Assembly (NCBI GenBank): GCA_017500935.1
Contig: JAFVXW010000003.1
Span: 62,001 to 126,000 of the forward strand
Reading direction: 5' to 3'
Source of the DNA: Lachnospiraceae bacterium
GTDB taxonomy: Bacteria; Bacillota; Clostridia; Lachnospirales; Lachnospiraceae
Length of the DNA: 64,000 nucleotides
Part shown: piece after piece, positions 1-7,002 of the stretch
Layout of the letters: the number at the start of each line of letters is the position of its first letter
How positions within the stretch are numbered: position 1 is the stretch's first letter
Position numbers and translations under genes: made by a program
Notes under the pieces: generated by a model
Seen by the model: only the letters and a program-made list of their open reading frames with translations
The model's database searches: none
What the model was told of the DNA's origin: nothing

Positions 1-48
1 TGCGGCCAATTTCTCAAGCTGTGTCAGAATATTCTTTTCTTTCATCAT
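1..48 (-). CDS. Start of the next CIS gene (partial, probably baseplate)
   Basis: Sixteen codons of a gene that leaves the window at the left edge. Its ATG at 46-48 overlaps the TGA of the gp25-like gene (ATGA overlap), so it is translationally coupled to it. A second ATG follows immediately. The visible residues begin MMKEKNILTQLEKLAA. In eCIS clusters and phages gp25 is usually followed by a gpJ/gp6-like baseplate wedge protein, so that is the likeliest identity, but the fragment is too short to show it. Confidence 0.6.
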   Translation of the reverse strand, partial: MMKEKNILTQLEKLAA

Positions 49-467
49 TCAACCTGCCTCCATCTGCCGAATCCTGTATCCAGATAATAGGGAAATACCA
101 GATTGACCGGGTTGTTTGTACTTCTTACCGTATAACTGATACCGATATATACAGTTCCGTTAGCTCCTCTGTCCTGTACTTCCACAGAGATATTGTCGAT
201 TCTGGGCTCCCAGCGGAGCAATGCGCTATAAACGGAATCTTCCATAGCATGTTTTGCTCTTGCCTCAGGAAGATCGAACACGTAATCTGTCGCATCACAT
301 CCAAAATCCGGTTCCATGGGTCTTTCTCCCACGCCGGTCATCAAAATCAGATAGATCGCCTGACGGATGTCCTCGTCTTCAGAGGCCATCAGGAAACGGC
401 CTGTCACCGGATCCACCGCAGGTGGAAATGTAAATCCTTTTCCTAAAAATGTCCTGTTTTCTGCCAT
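45..467 (-). CDS. gp25/GPW-like baseplate wedge protein
   Basis: A 140-residue protein of the GPW/gp25 family (Afp9/Pvc9-like), a small baseplate wedge subunit that links the sheath initiator to the wedge ring. The sequence shows the typical early segment with a conserved FPPAVDPVTGR stretch, a DIRQAIYLILMTGVGERPMEPDFGC core containing the family's GER motif, and a C-terminal beta hairpin. Length matches the family. It lies 20 bp after the spike gene and is coupled by ATGA overlap to the following gene. The order spike, gp25, baseplate is the usual one in eCIS clusters. Confidence 0.9.
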   Translation of the reverse strand: MAENRTFLGKGFTFPPAVDPVTGRFLMASEDEDIRQAIYLILMTGVGERPMEPDFGCDATDYVFDLPEARAKHAMEDSVYSALLRWEPRIDNISVEVQDRGANGTVYIGISYTVRSTNNPVNLVFPYYLDTGFGRWRQVE

Positions 468-487
468 TTACTTATCCTGCCTTTTCA

Positions 488-1270
488 TCAGTTGATCTTT
501 GCCATCGCACCCTTTACAGACACGATACCTGAAGCTTTCAATTCTGCGGTCTGCATACCCTGCAGCGCAAGACTGCCGCCCTTTACCTTAGTGGACACCT
601 GTCCCTGAATATTCATGGTCTGTTTTGCGGCAAGATTGACTTTACCGCTGTTTACCTTAACCTGTCCGGGCGTGGCAGCCAGCTCAATGGAGGACTGTCC
701 TGCTTTTAAAGTAATTTTACTCTTTGCGATAATGGAGATTTCTCCCTTTTTCAAGTCCATTTCTATCTTATTTCTTCCTGCTTTATCCTGCAGAATGATC
801 TGATCTTTACCGTCATCCAGACTGACCTTGATTCCCTGAGGTGTGGTAACAGTCACTGACTGTTTTCCTCTTGTGTCATCCAAAGCAACGGAAATACCGC
901 CTTTTGTTTCCAGATATTTGTTGGCATTGGTTTTATCCATCTGCTTTTTTACCAGCGCAGAATCCGCAGGATAAAGGCTTCCCAGCAAAAAAGGCTTTTT
1001 TAAACTTCCGCCGATAAACCCGACCAAAACCGTGTCGTTGATCTCGGGAACCACATAAGTTCCGTATTTTTTTCCTGCATAAGGAGACATCAGACGCACC
1101 CACTCGATCATATTCTGTCCTTTTTCCCATACGGTAAAAGAAACCTTGACCATACCCGGGTATCTGCTGTTGTTGTTTTCCACTACCGTTCCCTGCACAA
1201 AGCCCGGAATGATCTGGCTGTCATATTCCTCATTGGGAACCTGTAATAAATCTGTAATGGAATCTGCCAT
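488..1270 (-). CDS. Spike/baseplate assembly protein (gpV/VgrG-like)
   Basis: About 260 residues. The first 110 form an OB-fold gp5/gpV-like domain (GFVQGTVVENNNSRYPGMV, WVRLMSPYAGKKYG, PEINDTVLVGF). This is followed by a long regular beta region with repeating ITLKAG, VKVNSGKVNLAAK and MNIQG segments, expected for a trimeric beta-helical needle. It should form the puncturing spike under the tube, with the PAAR-like protein as tip. The ATG at 1270 is preferred over a TTG four codons upstream because GGAGG sits six bases before it. It follows the hub gene and precedes gp25. Confidence 0.88.
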   Translation of the reverse strand: MADSITDLLQVPNEEYDSQIIPGFVQGTVVENNNSRYPGMVKVSFTVWEKGQNMIEWVRLMSPYAGKKYGTYVVPEINDTVLVGFIGGSLKKPFLLGSLYPADSALVKKQMDKTNANKYLETKGGISVALDDTRGKQSVTVTTPQGIKVSLDDGKDQIILQDKAGRNKIEMDLKKGEISIIAKSKITLKAGQSSIELAATPGQVKVNSGKVNLAAKQTMNIQGQVSTKVKGGSLALQGMQTAELKASGIVSVKGAMAKIN

Positions 1271-1283
1271 AGGTGCCTCCAAT

Positions 1284-2387
1284 CTATTTAATGCTGTCTC
1301 TTCTTCCTCTGATCGTTGTTGTAAAATACGTATCTGTCAGATCATGCGTTACAGCTGTGATGTAATATTTATCATTTATTGCATCGGCAAAACCGTCAAT
1401 TTTCACAAAACGTCCCGGTACAAGTTCAGGGATTCCCATACAGGTGATCTCCAAAGAACCAAAACCGGATTTCATGGCATCAATTCTTACCTTTGCCCGT
1501 TTTTTTGCTTCCATGGCACTTTCCACGCCGGCTTCATAAAATACCTGTGTTGTGGAAGCCTTGATCCTGTTTGCTGTAGAACCTTTTGAAAATCTGCCTG
1601 TCAGTCTCGCATTTCCCTTGATCAGCTTGCCTTTCTTATCATCAATGGCCCTGACTTCCACCTCATTTACCAGTGTATTACCGCTGACTGAACTGGTCAG
1701 ACTTTGTATCCCGGCTTCCGGTTCCAGGGTCATGATCGGGAGCTTGTTTTTCTCTATTTCCTGAAAATAAGCTTTTCCATCTATGATAAAAAACTCAAAT
1801 CCCATTTTCTGCGCCTGTTGGCAGATAATTTCATAATCTGTCAGCATCCCTGCACGCAAAGGTACTTCTTCCTTCGAACACATATCAACACTTTTTCCTG
1901 TTAAATAAGTTCTCACAGGCTGCTGGCTCAACAGATAACTGACAACCGCATCTGGTTTTGTCTGTCTGAATTCTTCCAGACGTCTGTTTTTCATCAAAAG
2001 TCCCTTTGCATCCATACAACGAACGCGAATGGACGGAGACATATCTTCCGAAAATTCCCAGGAAACGGTATCTATATAGCCGGTAAAAACAGATTCCTTT
2101 TTTGACTGATACCCAATCAGAATCTCCGCTTTCGCCCCTACCTGCAGCGGAAGTTCAATGGATGAGTCAAAATCTTTTTTCTGATAGTCATAACAGCCGC
2201 TGATCACAAATTCACAGCCGCTGGCTTCGTAACCGCTTGTAAGGTCTACGGAAAGCTGCTGGATCATGGACTTTTTGGTCATGACCATCCGTTTTCCATC
2301 TATGATGATCTCCAGAGACGGATTTGTGAAATCATTATATTTTTTTCGCAGCGCAGTAAGAGTTGTACTGCCCGTCATCAGACTCAT
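1284..2387 (-). CDS. Baseplate hub protein (gpD/gp27-like)
   Basis: A 367-residue protein of the phage late-control gene D / gp27 family (Afp8/Pvc8 region), the hub that joins the spike to the inner tube. Visible features are an N-terminal beta domain with paired tube-like folds (LEIIIDGK, LSVDLTSGYEASGCEFVISG, VFTGYIDTVSWEF), a helical middle (LSQQP, GMLTDYEIICQQAQKMGFEFFI), and a C-terminal domain ending TLTDTYFTTTIRGRRDS-like. It has a good ribosome site and lies 14 bp before the spike gene. In many clusters hub and spike are one VgrG polypeptide; here they are separate genes. Confidence 0.88.
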   Translation of the reverse strand: MSLMTGSTTLTALRKKYNDFTNPSLEIIIDGKRMVMTKKSMIQQLSVDLTSGYEASGCEFVISGCYDYQKKDFDSSIELPLQVGAKAEILIGYQSKKESVFTGYIDTVSWEFSEDMSPSIRVRCMDAKGLLMKNRRLEEFRQTKPDAVVSYLLSQQPVRTYLTGKSVDMCSKEEVPLRAGMLTDYEIICQQAQKMGFEFFIIDGKAYFQEIEKNKLPIMTLEPEAGIQSLTSSVSGNTLVNEVEVRAIDDKKGKLIKGNARLTGRFSKGSTANRIKASTTQVFYEAGVESAMEAKKRAKVRIDAMKSGFGSLEITCMGIPELVPGRFVKIDGFADAINDKYYITAVTHDLTDTYFTTTIRGRRDSIK

Positions 2388-2413
2388 AAACTGTCTCCAT
2401 TTCTACAAAAGTT

Positions 2414-3070
2414 TTACAACAGACTTCTGGGATTTAATGCACCGAGAGTTTCCGCTGCTTTTCTGGCTGCGGAAGAACCGCTTGTTGTGCCTGATGTGAT
2501 CGTCTTTTTCATAAAATAGGTATCGTCACCTACAATGGATAATCCAAGCTTTGCACGGATCGGACTGCCGTCTCTGTCAAACATGGTAAATTTTGTATCA
2601 AGCTTCGTCAGCCTTCCTACAAAACGCATATCTCCCCAGGAAAAACCAATCAGCGGGGTATCTTTTTCTCTGGAATCATAGTGCATGAATTCAGAAAGAA
2701 ACTGACATACCTGTTTCACATTTCTGGGCTGGGATTTTCCTTTATACTTGATCTTATTGTATACAAGACCGCCAAGTTCAGCCGCAGTACCATCAAGATG
2801 ACTCTTTTGGTCAATGATAATGGAGACTGACAAAGTCGCCGGTGCTCCTTTCATAAAGGATAGGTTTCTGGCCTGAAAAGGTTCGTTAATGCCATTGTTA
2901 TTGATATAATGAAGATTATGGGAAATGGAATATTCTGTAGGATTAAATCCGCATTCCATCGATGCTTTTACTTTTCCGTTTTCATCGCAGACTTCCAAAA
3001 CTGCCTTTACGATAGAACCCAGTGCAGCACTTACCGCTTTGTCTGCCAATTTGCCGATTACTCCTGCCAT
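2414..3070 (-). CDS. CIS tube-initiator/baseplate adaptor protein (Afp7-like)
   Basis: A 218-residue protein like the contractile injection system tube-associated family (Afp7/Pvc7, related to T4 gp53/gp54). Characteristic segments are ECGFNPTEYSISH, FMKGAPATLSVSIIID, PLIGFSWGDMRFVGRLTKLDTKFTMF and SPIRAKLGLSIVG. Many relatives carry a C-terminal LysM domain. This one ends in a short Ser/Ala-rich tail and appears to lack LysM. Its ATG overlaps the stop of the preceding 770-aa gene (TAATG), so translation of the two is coupled. Role: connecting the first tube ring to the hub, inferred from the family. Confidence 0.85.
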   Translation of the reverse strand: MAGVIGKLADKAVSAALGSIVKAVLEVCDENGKVKASMECGFNPTEYSISHNLHYINNNGINEPFQARNLSFMKGAPATLSVSIIIDQKSHLDGTAAELGGLVYNKIKYKGKSQPRNVKQVCQFLSEFMHYDSREKDTPLIGFSWGDMRFVGRLTKLDTKFTMFDRDGSPIRAKLGLSIVGDDTYFMKKTITSGTTSGSSAARKAAETLGALNPRSLL

Positions 3071-5382
3071 TACTTAATGCCTCTCCTTTCCCGTTCTTTT
3101 TTTAACTGTCTATCAATATCCTTATATACCTGTTTGCTGATACGATGGATATTGATATCCATCTGCCTGGATACACTTTCAGAAACAATATTGTCTACTT
3201 CCGCACGGGATACAACGGTATTGCCTGCCGTCGGTACATTTATGCCGTCCGGCATATGACTGAGCATCTGTGTTTCCTGATTTGATTCATTGCTCGTATT
3301 ATAGGTATATCTGGTATCTTTTGTGATCACTTTTTTTTCAAAAACAATATCTTCCAGAAGTTCTGTTTTTTCTTCTATTTTTTTAATTTCCTGCTGTTGT
3401 TGACTATTCTGGTCATTTTCCTGTTTGTAAACAAGAGGCACCGGACTGATCACAGAAAGTGCGGCACTGTTTTCATAACCGGATCCACCTGCTGTTATGC
3501 CATTCCGTACAGACGCATTATTTGCTGCAGCGCCTTGTCTGGCAGCTTCCGGTACAACAGGTGCAGAACCTGCCGCAGAATAAGCAGCAGGCAGCAGAAA
3601 GGCAATATCCGGTGCATTTTGACCTTGCGCAGAGTTCATACTCCTTTCTACATGCGACATGGAAACACTGCCGCCGCTGTATGCAGAAATCTGCGCTTTT
3701 TGAGGAACAATCACCAGATTTTGCAGTAATGTGGTATTGACATTTCCATTCTGTTCTTCTGTCGAAGATGCTTTTGGAAGCACAAGCTCCAACATATCAT
3801 TTTTCCAGGTATATGTAATCTGTGAATATCTGTTTTTCTTTTCAGCCCCTTCATTTACAGCATACTGCAGATCAGAAATCAGGTTTTGTGTTCTGGTAAA
3901 GTCGGGAGCTGATTTTCTGATTAACCGTCTTGCCTGGTAGTCACCATATTCTTCTGCCAAAACCGGAACTTGCAATGCGGCTGTGTTTACCACACTTGTA
4001 TGTTGTATCGTATTTGTATTAATGATAGTTGTAGTTGTCTTTTCAGCCTCTTCATTTCTTACTGTCGTTTTATCATAAACAAGACTCATCGGAAGCAAAA
4101 GTACTTCTCTGCGCTCAAATCGGATCGTTTCCTTTGGTTTCTGATGCCAGATGATTCCTGCCGGCTCCTTGCTTCTGTCAATTTCCTGCGTCCGAACTTT
4201 TTCATCTTTATGCAGAAATCTTTCTAAAAGATGAGTATAATATTTATGTTCTGCCGCTGTCTCTTTCTTCATCACATAGTTGATTTTCTGGACGATGACA
4301 GCGTCTGTGTTTTCTTTTTGCTCAACAATATTTTCTGCTTCAGCCTGCTTTTCTTTCGGGAAAAACAAAGCAGTCGGTCTTACCGGTAACGGAGATATTC
4401 TCCCCATTATCTGTGTCTGAAAACGTTCTTTACCCATACGCTGTTTTTGCTGTACGGAAAGTGTCAAATTTGCCAAGTTTGAAGCTGCGGCATGCTGCAG
4501 CTTGTTCCTATTCTGCTGTATTTTCTGGCTCTGCAGAACAATATTCTGCTTATTTATTTCGGAAGTTCTTGAAAGCTCTGTTATTTTAGATACTTCTGTA
4601 ACATTCTGCTTCCGGATTTCTTCTGTCTTTACGGTCATCTGTTTTGTGATCGTTTCTGCCAGATAAATTACTTCCTTTTGCGTAATCATCTCCTGCGCCT
4701 GCATGCGGAGATTCTGTCCGCGCTGTGCAGTCAGTCTTTTCCGATACTGATCCGGAAGCTTCTGCGCTGCCTGTTCCATGACCTCTTTTAACACAGTGGC
4801 CATCTCTTTTACAATTACCTTTTCCGCTTCTTTTTCATATTTTACCCAAACAGTATGGATATTTTTTTCAAGAACCGGCAGGATCCGCTGCTGCATAGAA
4901 GGAATTTCGGACAAAACTGTCAGAAAATTCTGTACCTGTACACGGTTATCCTGTTCTTTGACCAATGTTTCTTTATATTCTGAGACCACCTGTTTTACCA
5001 GTGTTTTGATGATCTCCTTCGTCTCTTCTTTTGTTTCTTCCTCACTCTTTGGCACCTGTGTATGAATCAGGTTGGCAGGCATGATCTCCCGCTTAAAGTT
5101 AGGACTTTTTTCATATACCGGATTTGCAGCTATCAGATTCATCGTATTCTGATAATTGATCATATACCGGTTTGCCATCGTATGATAATGATGGTGATTG
5201 ATATTCTGAATCCGGTTCTGCACATAGGTAACAGATGGTGACTGCACAACCGGAATTTCATCCTCTTTTGTCTCGCTTTTTAAATAAAATAAAGAAAGGG
5301 GATTGATGGCGGACACCATTCCTGCATATTTCTCCAACATGTTGTTTCCAAAAGATGTATATTGATTTGTCAGCATATGCAT
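3070..5382 (-). CDS. Large Gln-rich coiled-coil CIS protein of unknown function
   Basis: A 770-residue, very hydrophilic and mostly helical protein without signal peptide or membrane segment. Residues about 100-330 are long charged coiled-coil-like stretches rich in Gln, Lys and Glu. About 560-650 is an Ala/Gly/Ser-rich linker. The last 45 residues are a distinct helical region ending in KERERRG, a type of ending I have seen in other CIS-associated proteins (recollection, not tested). It lies between the second tube protein and the Afp7-like protein. Length and composition would suit a ruler or scaffold spanning tube and baseplate, but no known domain is recognised. It starts at 5382 (or ATG 5376) after AAAGGGGG. 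Confidence 0.75.
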   Translation of the reverse strand: MHMLTNQYTSFGNNMLEKYAGMVSAINPLSLFYLKSETKEDEIPVVQSPSVTYVQNRIQNINHHHYHTMANRYMINYQNTMNLIAANPVYEKSPNFKREIMPANLIHTQVPKSEEETKEETKEIIKTLVKQVVSEYKETLVKEQDNRVQVQNFLTVLSEIPSMQQRILPVLEKNIHTVWVKYEKEAEKVIVKEMATVLKEVMEQAAQKLPDQYRKRLTAQRGQNLRMQAQEMITQKEVIYLAETITKQMTVKTEEIRKQNVTEVSKITELSRTSEINKQNIVLQSQKIQQNRNKLQHAAASNLANLTLSVQQKQRMGKERFQTQIMGRISPLPVRPTALFFPKEKQAEAENIVEQKENTDAVIVQKINYVMKKETAAEHKYYTHLLERFLHKDEKVRTQEIDRSKEPAGIIWHQKPKETIRFERREVLLLPMSLVYDKTTVRNEEAEKTTTTIINTNTIQHTSVVNTAALQVPVLAEEYGDYQARRLIRKSAPDFTRTQNLISDLQYAVNEGAEKKNRYSQITYTWKNDMLELVLPKASSTEEQNGNVNTTLLQNLVIVPQKAQISAYSGGSVSMSHVERSMNSAQGQNAPDIAFLLPAAYSAAGSAPVVPEAARQGAAANNASVRNGITAGGSGYENSAALSVISPVPLVYKQENDQNSQQQQEIKKIEEKTELLEDIVFEKKVITKDTRYTYNTSNESNQETQMLSHMPDGINVPTAGNTVVSRAEVDNIVSESVSRQMDINIHRISKQVYKDIDRQLKKERERRGIK

Positions 5383-5410
5383 GTCCCCCTTTCTCTTTAT
5401 TTTGTGCAGA

Positions 5411-5845
5411 TCAGTACAATGCCACTTTCAGCATGGTTTCATAACTGATCTCCAGTCTTTCCATAATAAATTCGCTGCGTGATGCATCCAGATCAGACCA
5501 GGATACTTTTTTTACATAACATCCGCTGAATGTATAGGTATATCGGGGCATCCGGTCCTGATCCAGCACAAAAACAATAATATCTGTTGTAAAACGATAT
5601 CCCGGCTGCAGCAGATAATCTGCCATCAGATCCAGACTTGCGCCTCTTTCCAGGATCAGCGTTTTTTCAGTTCTGGGATTACCGTCAAGTGTATACACCC
5701 TGTCATTGACACCGCCTTCTGAAACTGTCTCTGTATCGATCACAGCTTCCACACCGGTGACTTTGGCAAAAGGAACCTCTATCGGTCCCAGATATACGAT
5801 GAAGTTGTAACCTCTGGCTTTACCGGCCATTTTTCTGATATCCAC
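5411..5845 (-). CDS. Second tail-tube protein (Afp5/Pvc5-like)
   Basis: A 144-residue member of the T4 gp19-like tail tube family (Hcp-like fold). It shows the family features: GYNFIVYLGPIEVPFAKVTGVEA, a loop with the SEGGVNDRVYTLDG segment, the TLILERGASLD strand, and a final SRSEFIMERLEISYE helix/strand. It differs clearly from the main tube protein at 6517-6969 and so is probably the minor tube ring at the baseplate end. It starts at GTG 5845, preceded by GGGGGC at 5851-5857. The first ATG, five codons later, has no ribosome site. It follows the DUF6760 stop by 12 bp. Confidence 0.88.
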   Translation of the reverse strand: MDIRKMAGKARGYNFIVYLGPIEVPFAKVTGVEAVIDTETVSEGGVNDRVYTLDGNPRTEKTLILERGASLDLMADYLLQPGYRFTTDIIVFVLDQDRMPRYTYTFSGCYVKKVSWSDLDASRSEFIMERLEISYETMLKVALY

Positions 5846-5857
5846 TGATTGCCCCCA

Positions 5858-6055
5858 TTAAATTTCAAATATATTTTTTGGTGCATTGGTGACCTGTTTA
5901 TGTATCAGGCCAATCTCGCTGCAGAATCTCCGTCTTGTGAGATGATCCAGCTGCATGACCTCGTCAAAAGGCCAATGAAAATAATAGGAAATATAGGATA
6001 CTTCCCTGTAAGCTTCATCCTTTGGATAGACGGCTATTCCGCCAGTGTAAAATTT
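5858..6055 (-). CDS. DUF6760-like domain reachable only by -1 frameshift
   Basis: A conserved-looking reading frame of 63-65 codons with the features of the short DUF6760 proteins found in CIS clusters: DEAYREVSYISYYFHWPFDEV, then LDHLTRRRFCSEIGLIHK. The frame has no ATG, GTG or TTG before the conserved part; it opens after a TGA at 6065-6067 and the first ATG lies inside the domain. It overlaps the 3' end of the chaperone gene in the -1 frame, exactly at an AAATTTT slippery heptamer. Ribosomal slippage would give a chaperone-DUF6760 fusion of about 182 residues. A sequencing error or a start at ATA/ATC remain alternatives. Confidence 0.72.
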   Translation of the reverse strand, partial: KFYTGGIAVYPKDEAYREVSYISYYFHWPFDEVMQLDHLTRRRFCSEIGLIHKQVTNAPKNIFEI

Positions 6056-6405
6056 ACGGATTTTTCAAACACTTTTCCGCATTCCGGACATACACAGGTC
6101 TCTTTTACTTCTTCCATTGCGTTGATCTGCTGATACATGTTCTGAAGATAAGCAAGATCTGCAGAAAACAGTCCTTCAATGACTCTGGTAGTCACTACCG
6201 GCACATCACCTAACTTAGTGATCACGCGGGATAATAACATAATAGTCAGATACGCAGGATTTCCCACTACTCTGGGATCTCTCAGAGGTACGATCTCATC
6301 TGCAGCGGTTGCAAGGCGCATCACGCCATGTCTATGGATCACACCATTGTCATCTTTATAACCTTTTGGAAGGTCAAATTCAAATTCAGTAATAAAATCT
6401 GCCAT
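6034..6405 (-). CDS. T4 gp26-like tail/baseplate assembly chaperone
   Basis: A 123-residue protein of the T4 gp26-like baseplate hub assembly / phage tail assembly chaperone type: FDLPKGYKDDNGVIHRHG, MRLATAADEIVPLRDPRV, NPAYLTIMLLSRVITKLG, VIEGLFSADLAYLQNMYQQIN. It ends with a CVCPECG half zinc-ribbon. The ATG at 6405 is chosen over a TTG four codons upstream because GGAG lies seven bases before it. The gene ends at TAG 6034-6036, 13 nt after the slippery site at 6049-6055. The pairing of a short and a frameshifted long form parallels phage lambda gpG/gpGT chaperones, although the proteins are unrelated. Confidence 0.85.
   Translation of the reverse strand: MADFITEFEFDLPKGYKDDNGVIHRHGVMRLATAADEIVPLRDPRVVGNPAYLTIMLLSRVITKLGDVPVVTTRVIEGLFSADLAYLQNMYQQINAMEEVKETCVCPECGKVFEKSVNFTLAE
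6049..6055 (-). other. Candidate programmed -1 frameshift site (A AAT TTT)
   Basis: In the chaperone frame the codons read GTA AAT TTT, that is A_AAT_TTT, a perfect X_XXY_YYZ heptamer. Slipping back one base gives AAA TTT TAC and enters the open DUF6760-like frame, while the zero frame terminates at TAG 13 nt later. A weak stem (TGGC/GCCG with six-base loop GGAATA) starts four bases downstream; I see no strong pseudoknot and no upstream Shine-Dalgarno at the usual distance. Confidence 0.6.
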
Positions 6406-6450
6406 AATACTCTCCAAAAACCTGTTTTTCGCTCCCCTGAGCTTATGCTA

Positions 6451-6485
6451 CGCCGTGCCTGTACCTTTAAGGGTACAGGCCGGCG
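6451..6485 (-). promoter_or_regulatory. Strong intercistronic hairpin after the tube gene
   Basis: CGCCG, T, GCCTGTACC, loop TTTAAG, GGTACAGGC, CGGCG: two perfect stem segments (5 and 9 bp) separated by one bulged T. It lies 32-66 bp after the tube stop and before the chaperone start. No T-run follows on the minus strand, so it is not a typical terminator. A stem here could stabilise the 3' end of a processed sheath-tube mRNA, or slow read-through, and so give tube and sheath more product than later genes. This is inference from position. Confidence 0.6.
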
Positions 6486-6516
6486 ATAAACACCCTTTCC
6501 AAACAAATACCTTAGA

Positions 6517-6969
6517 TTAACCTGTTACCTTGGAAATACTGTAACAAACCAGTTCAATGCTTTCAAATGCGATTTCAGAAGAGCTTGCATTGAAATCAGG
6601 AGCGGTGTACTTGGAAGGCCATGCTTTTTCAAGCTTCCAGCTTGCAAGTACGGTACTGTTTGCATCATCATAAAGCTCAATTGTAACGTCTTTTTCACGA
6701 TCAGCATCCTTTAAGGAACCATCGGAAATACCCATAACCCAATCATAGAAGGTGGTAGATGCGGTCATACCCCACTTTAAGGTTACATTGCCGTACTTTG
6801 TCAGACCGGGATATTTTCTGGGAGAGTTGATGGCATCGTCGCCTTCACGATATTCGATTACGTCAATCGTAGCATCAAAACCGCTTACTTCGGAAAAAGA
6901 TGCGCTGTCAGCACCTGCTACATTGACTTTATAGTTATATTTCTTAAAAGGATAATTAGTTGCTGCCAT
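6517..6969 (-). CDS. Major inner tube protein (Afp1/Pvc1-like)
   Basis: A 150-residue T4 gp19-like tail tube protein. Typical segments are YPFKKYNYKVNV, ASFSEVSGFDATIDVIEYREGDD, PRKYPGLTKYGNVTLKWGMT, DWVMGI and the terminal SEIAFESIELVCYSI. It should polymerise into the rigid channel inside the sheath. It follows the sheath gene by 33 bp with a GGAGG site, giving the usual sheath-tube order. The strong hairpin at 6451-6485 lies just after it. Confidence 0.93.
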   Translation of the reverse strand: MAATNYPFKKYNYKVNVAGADSASFSEVSGFDATIDVIEYREGDDAINSPRKYPGLTKYGNVTLKWGMTASTTFYDWVMGISDGSLKDADREKDVTIELYDDANSTVLASWKLEKAWPSKYTAPDFNASSSEIAFESIELVCYSISKVTG

Positions 6970-7002
6970 TTAGATTGTCCTCCGTTTTACTTAATTTCTC
7001 TC

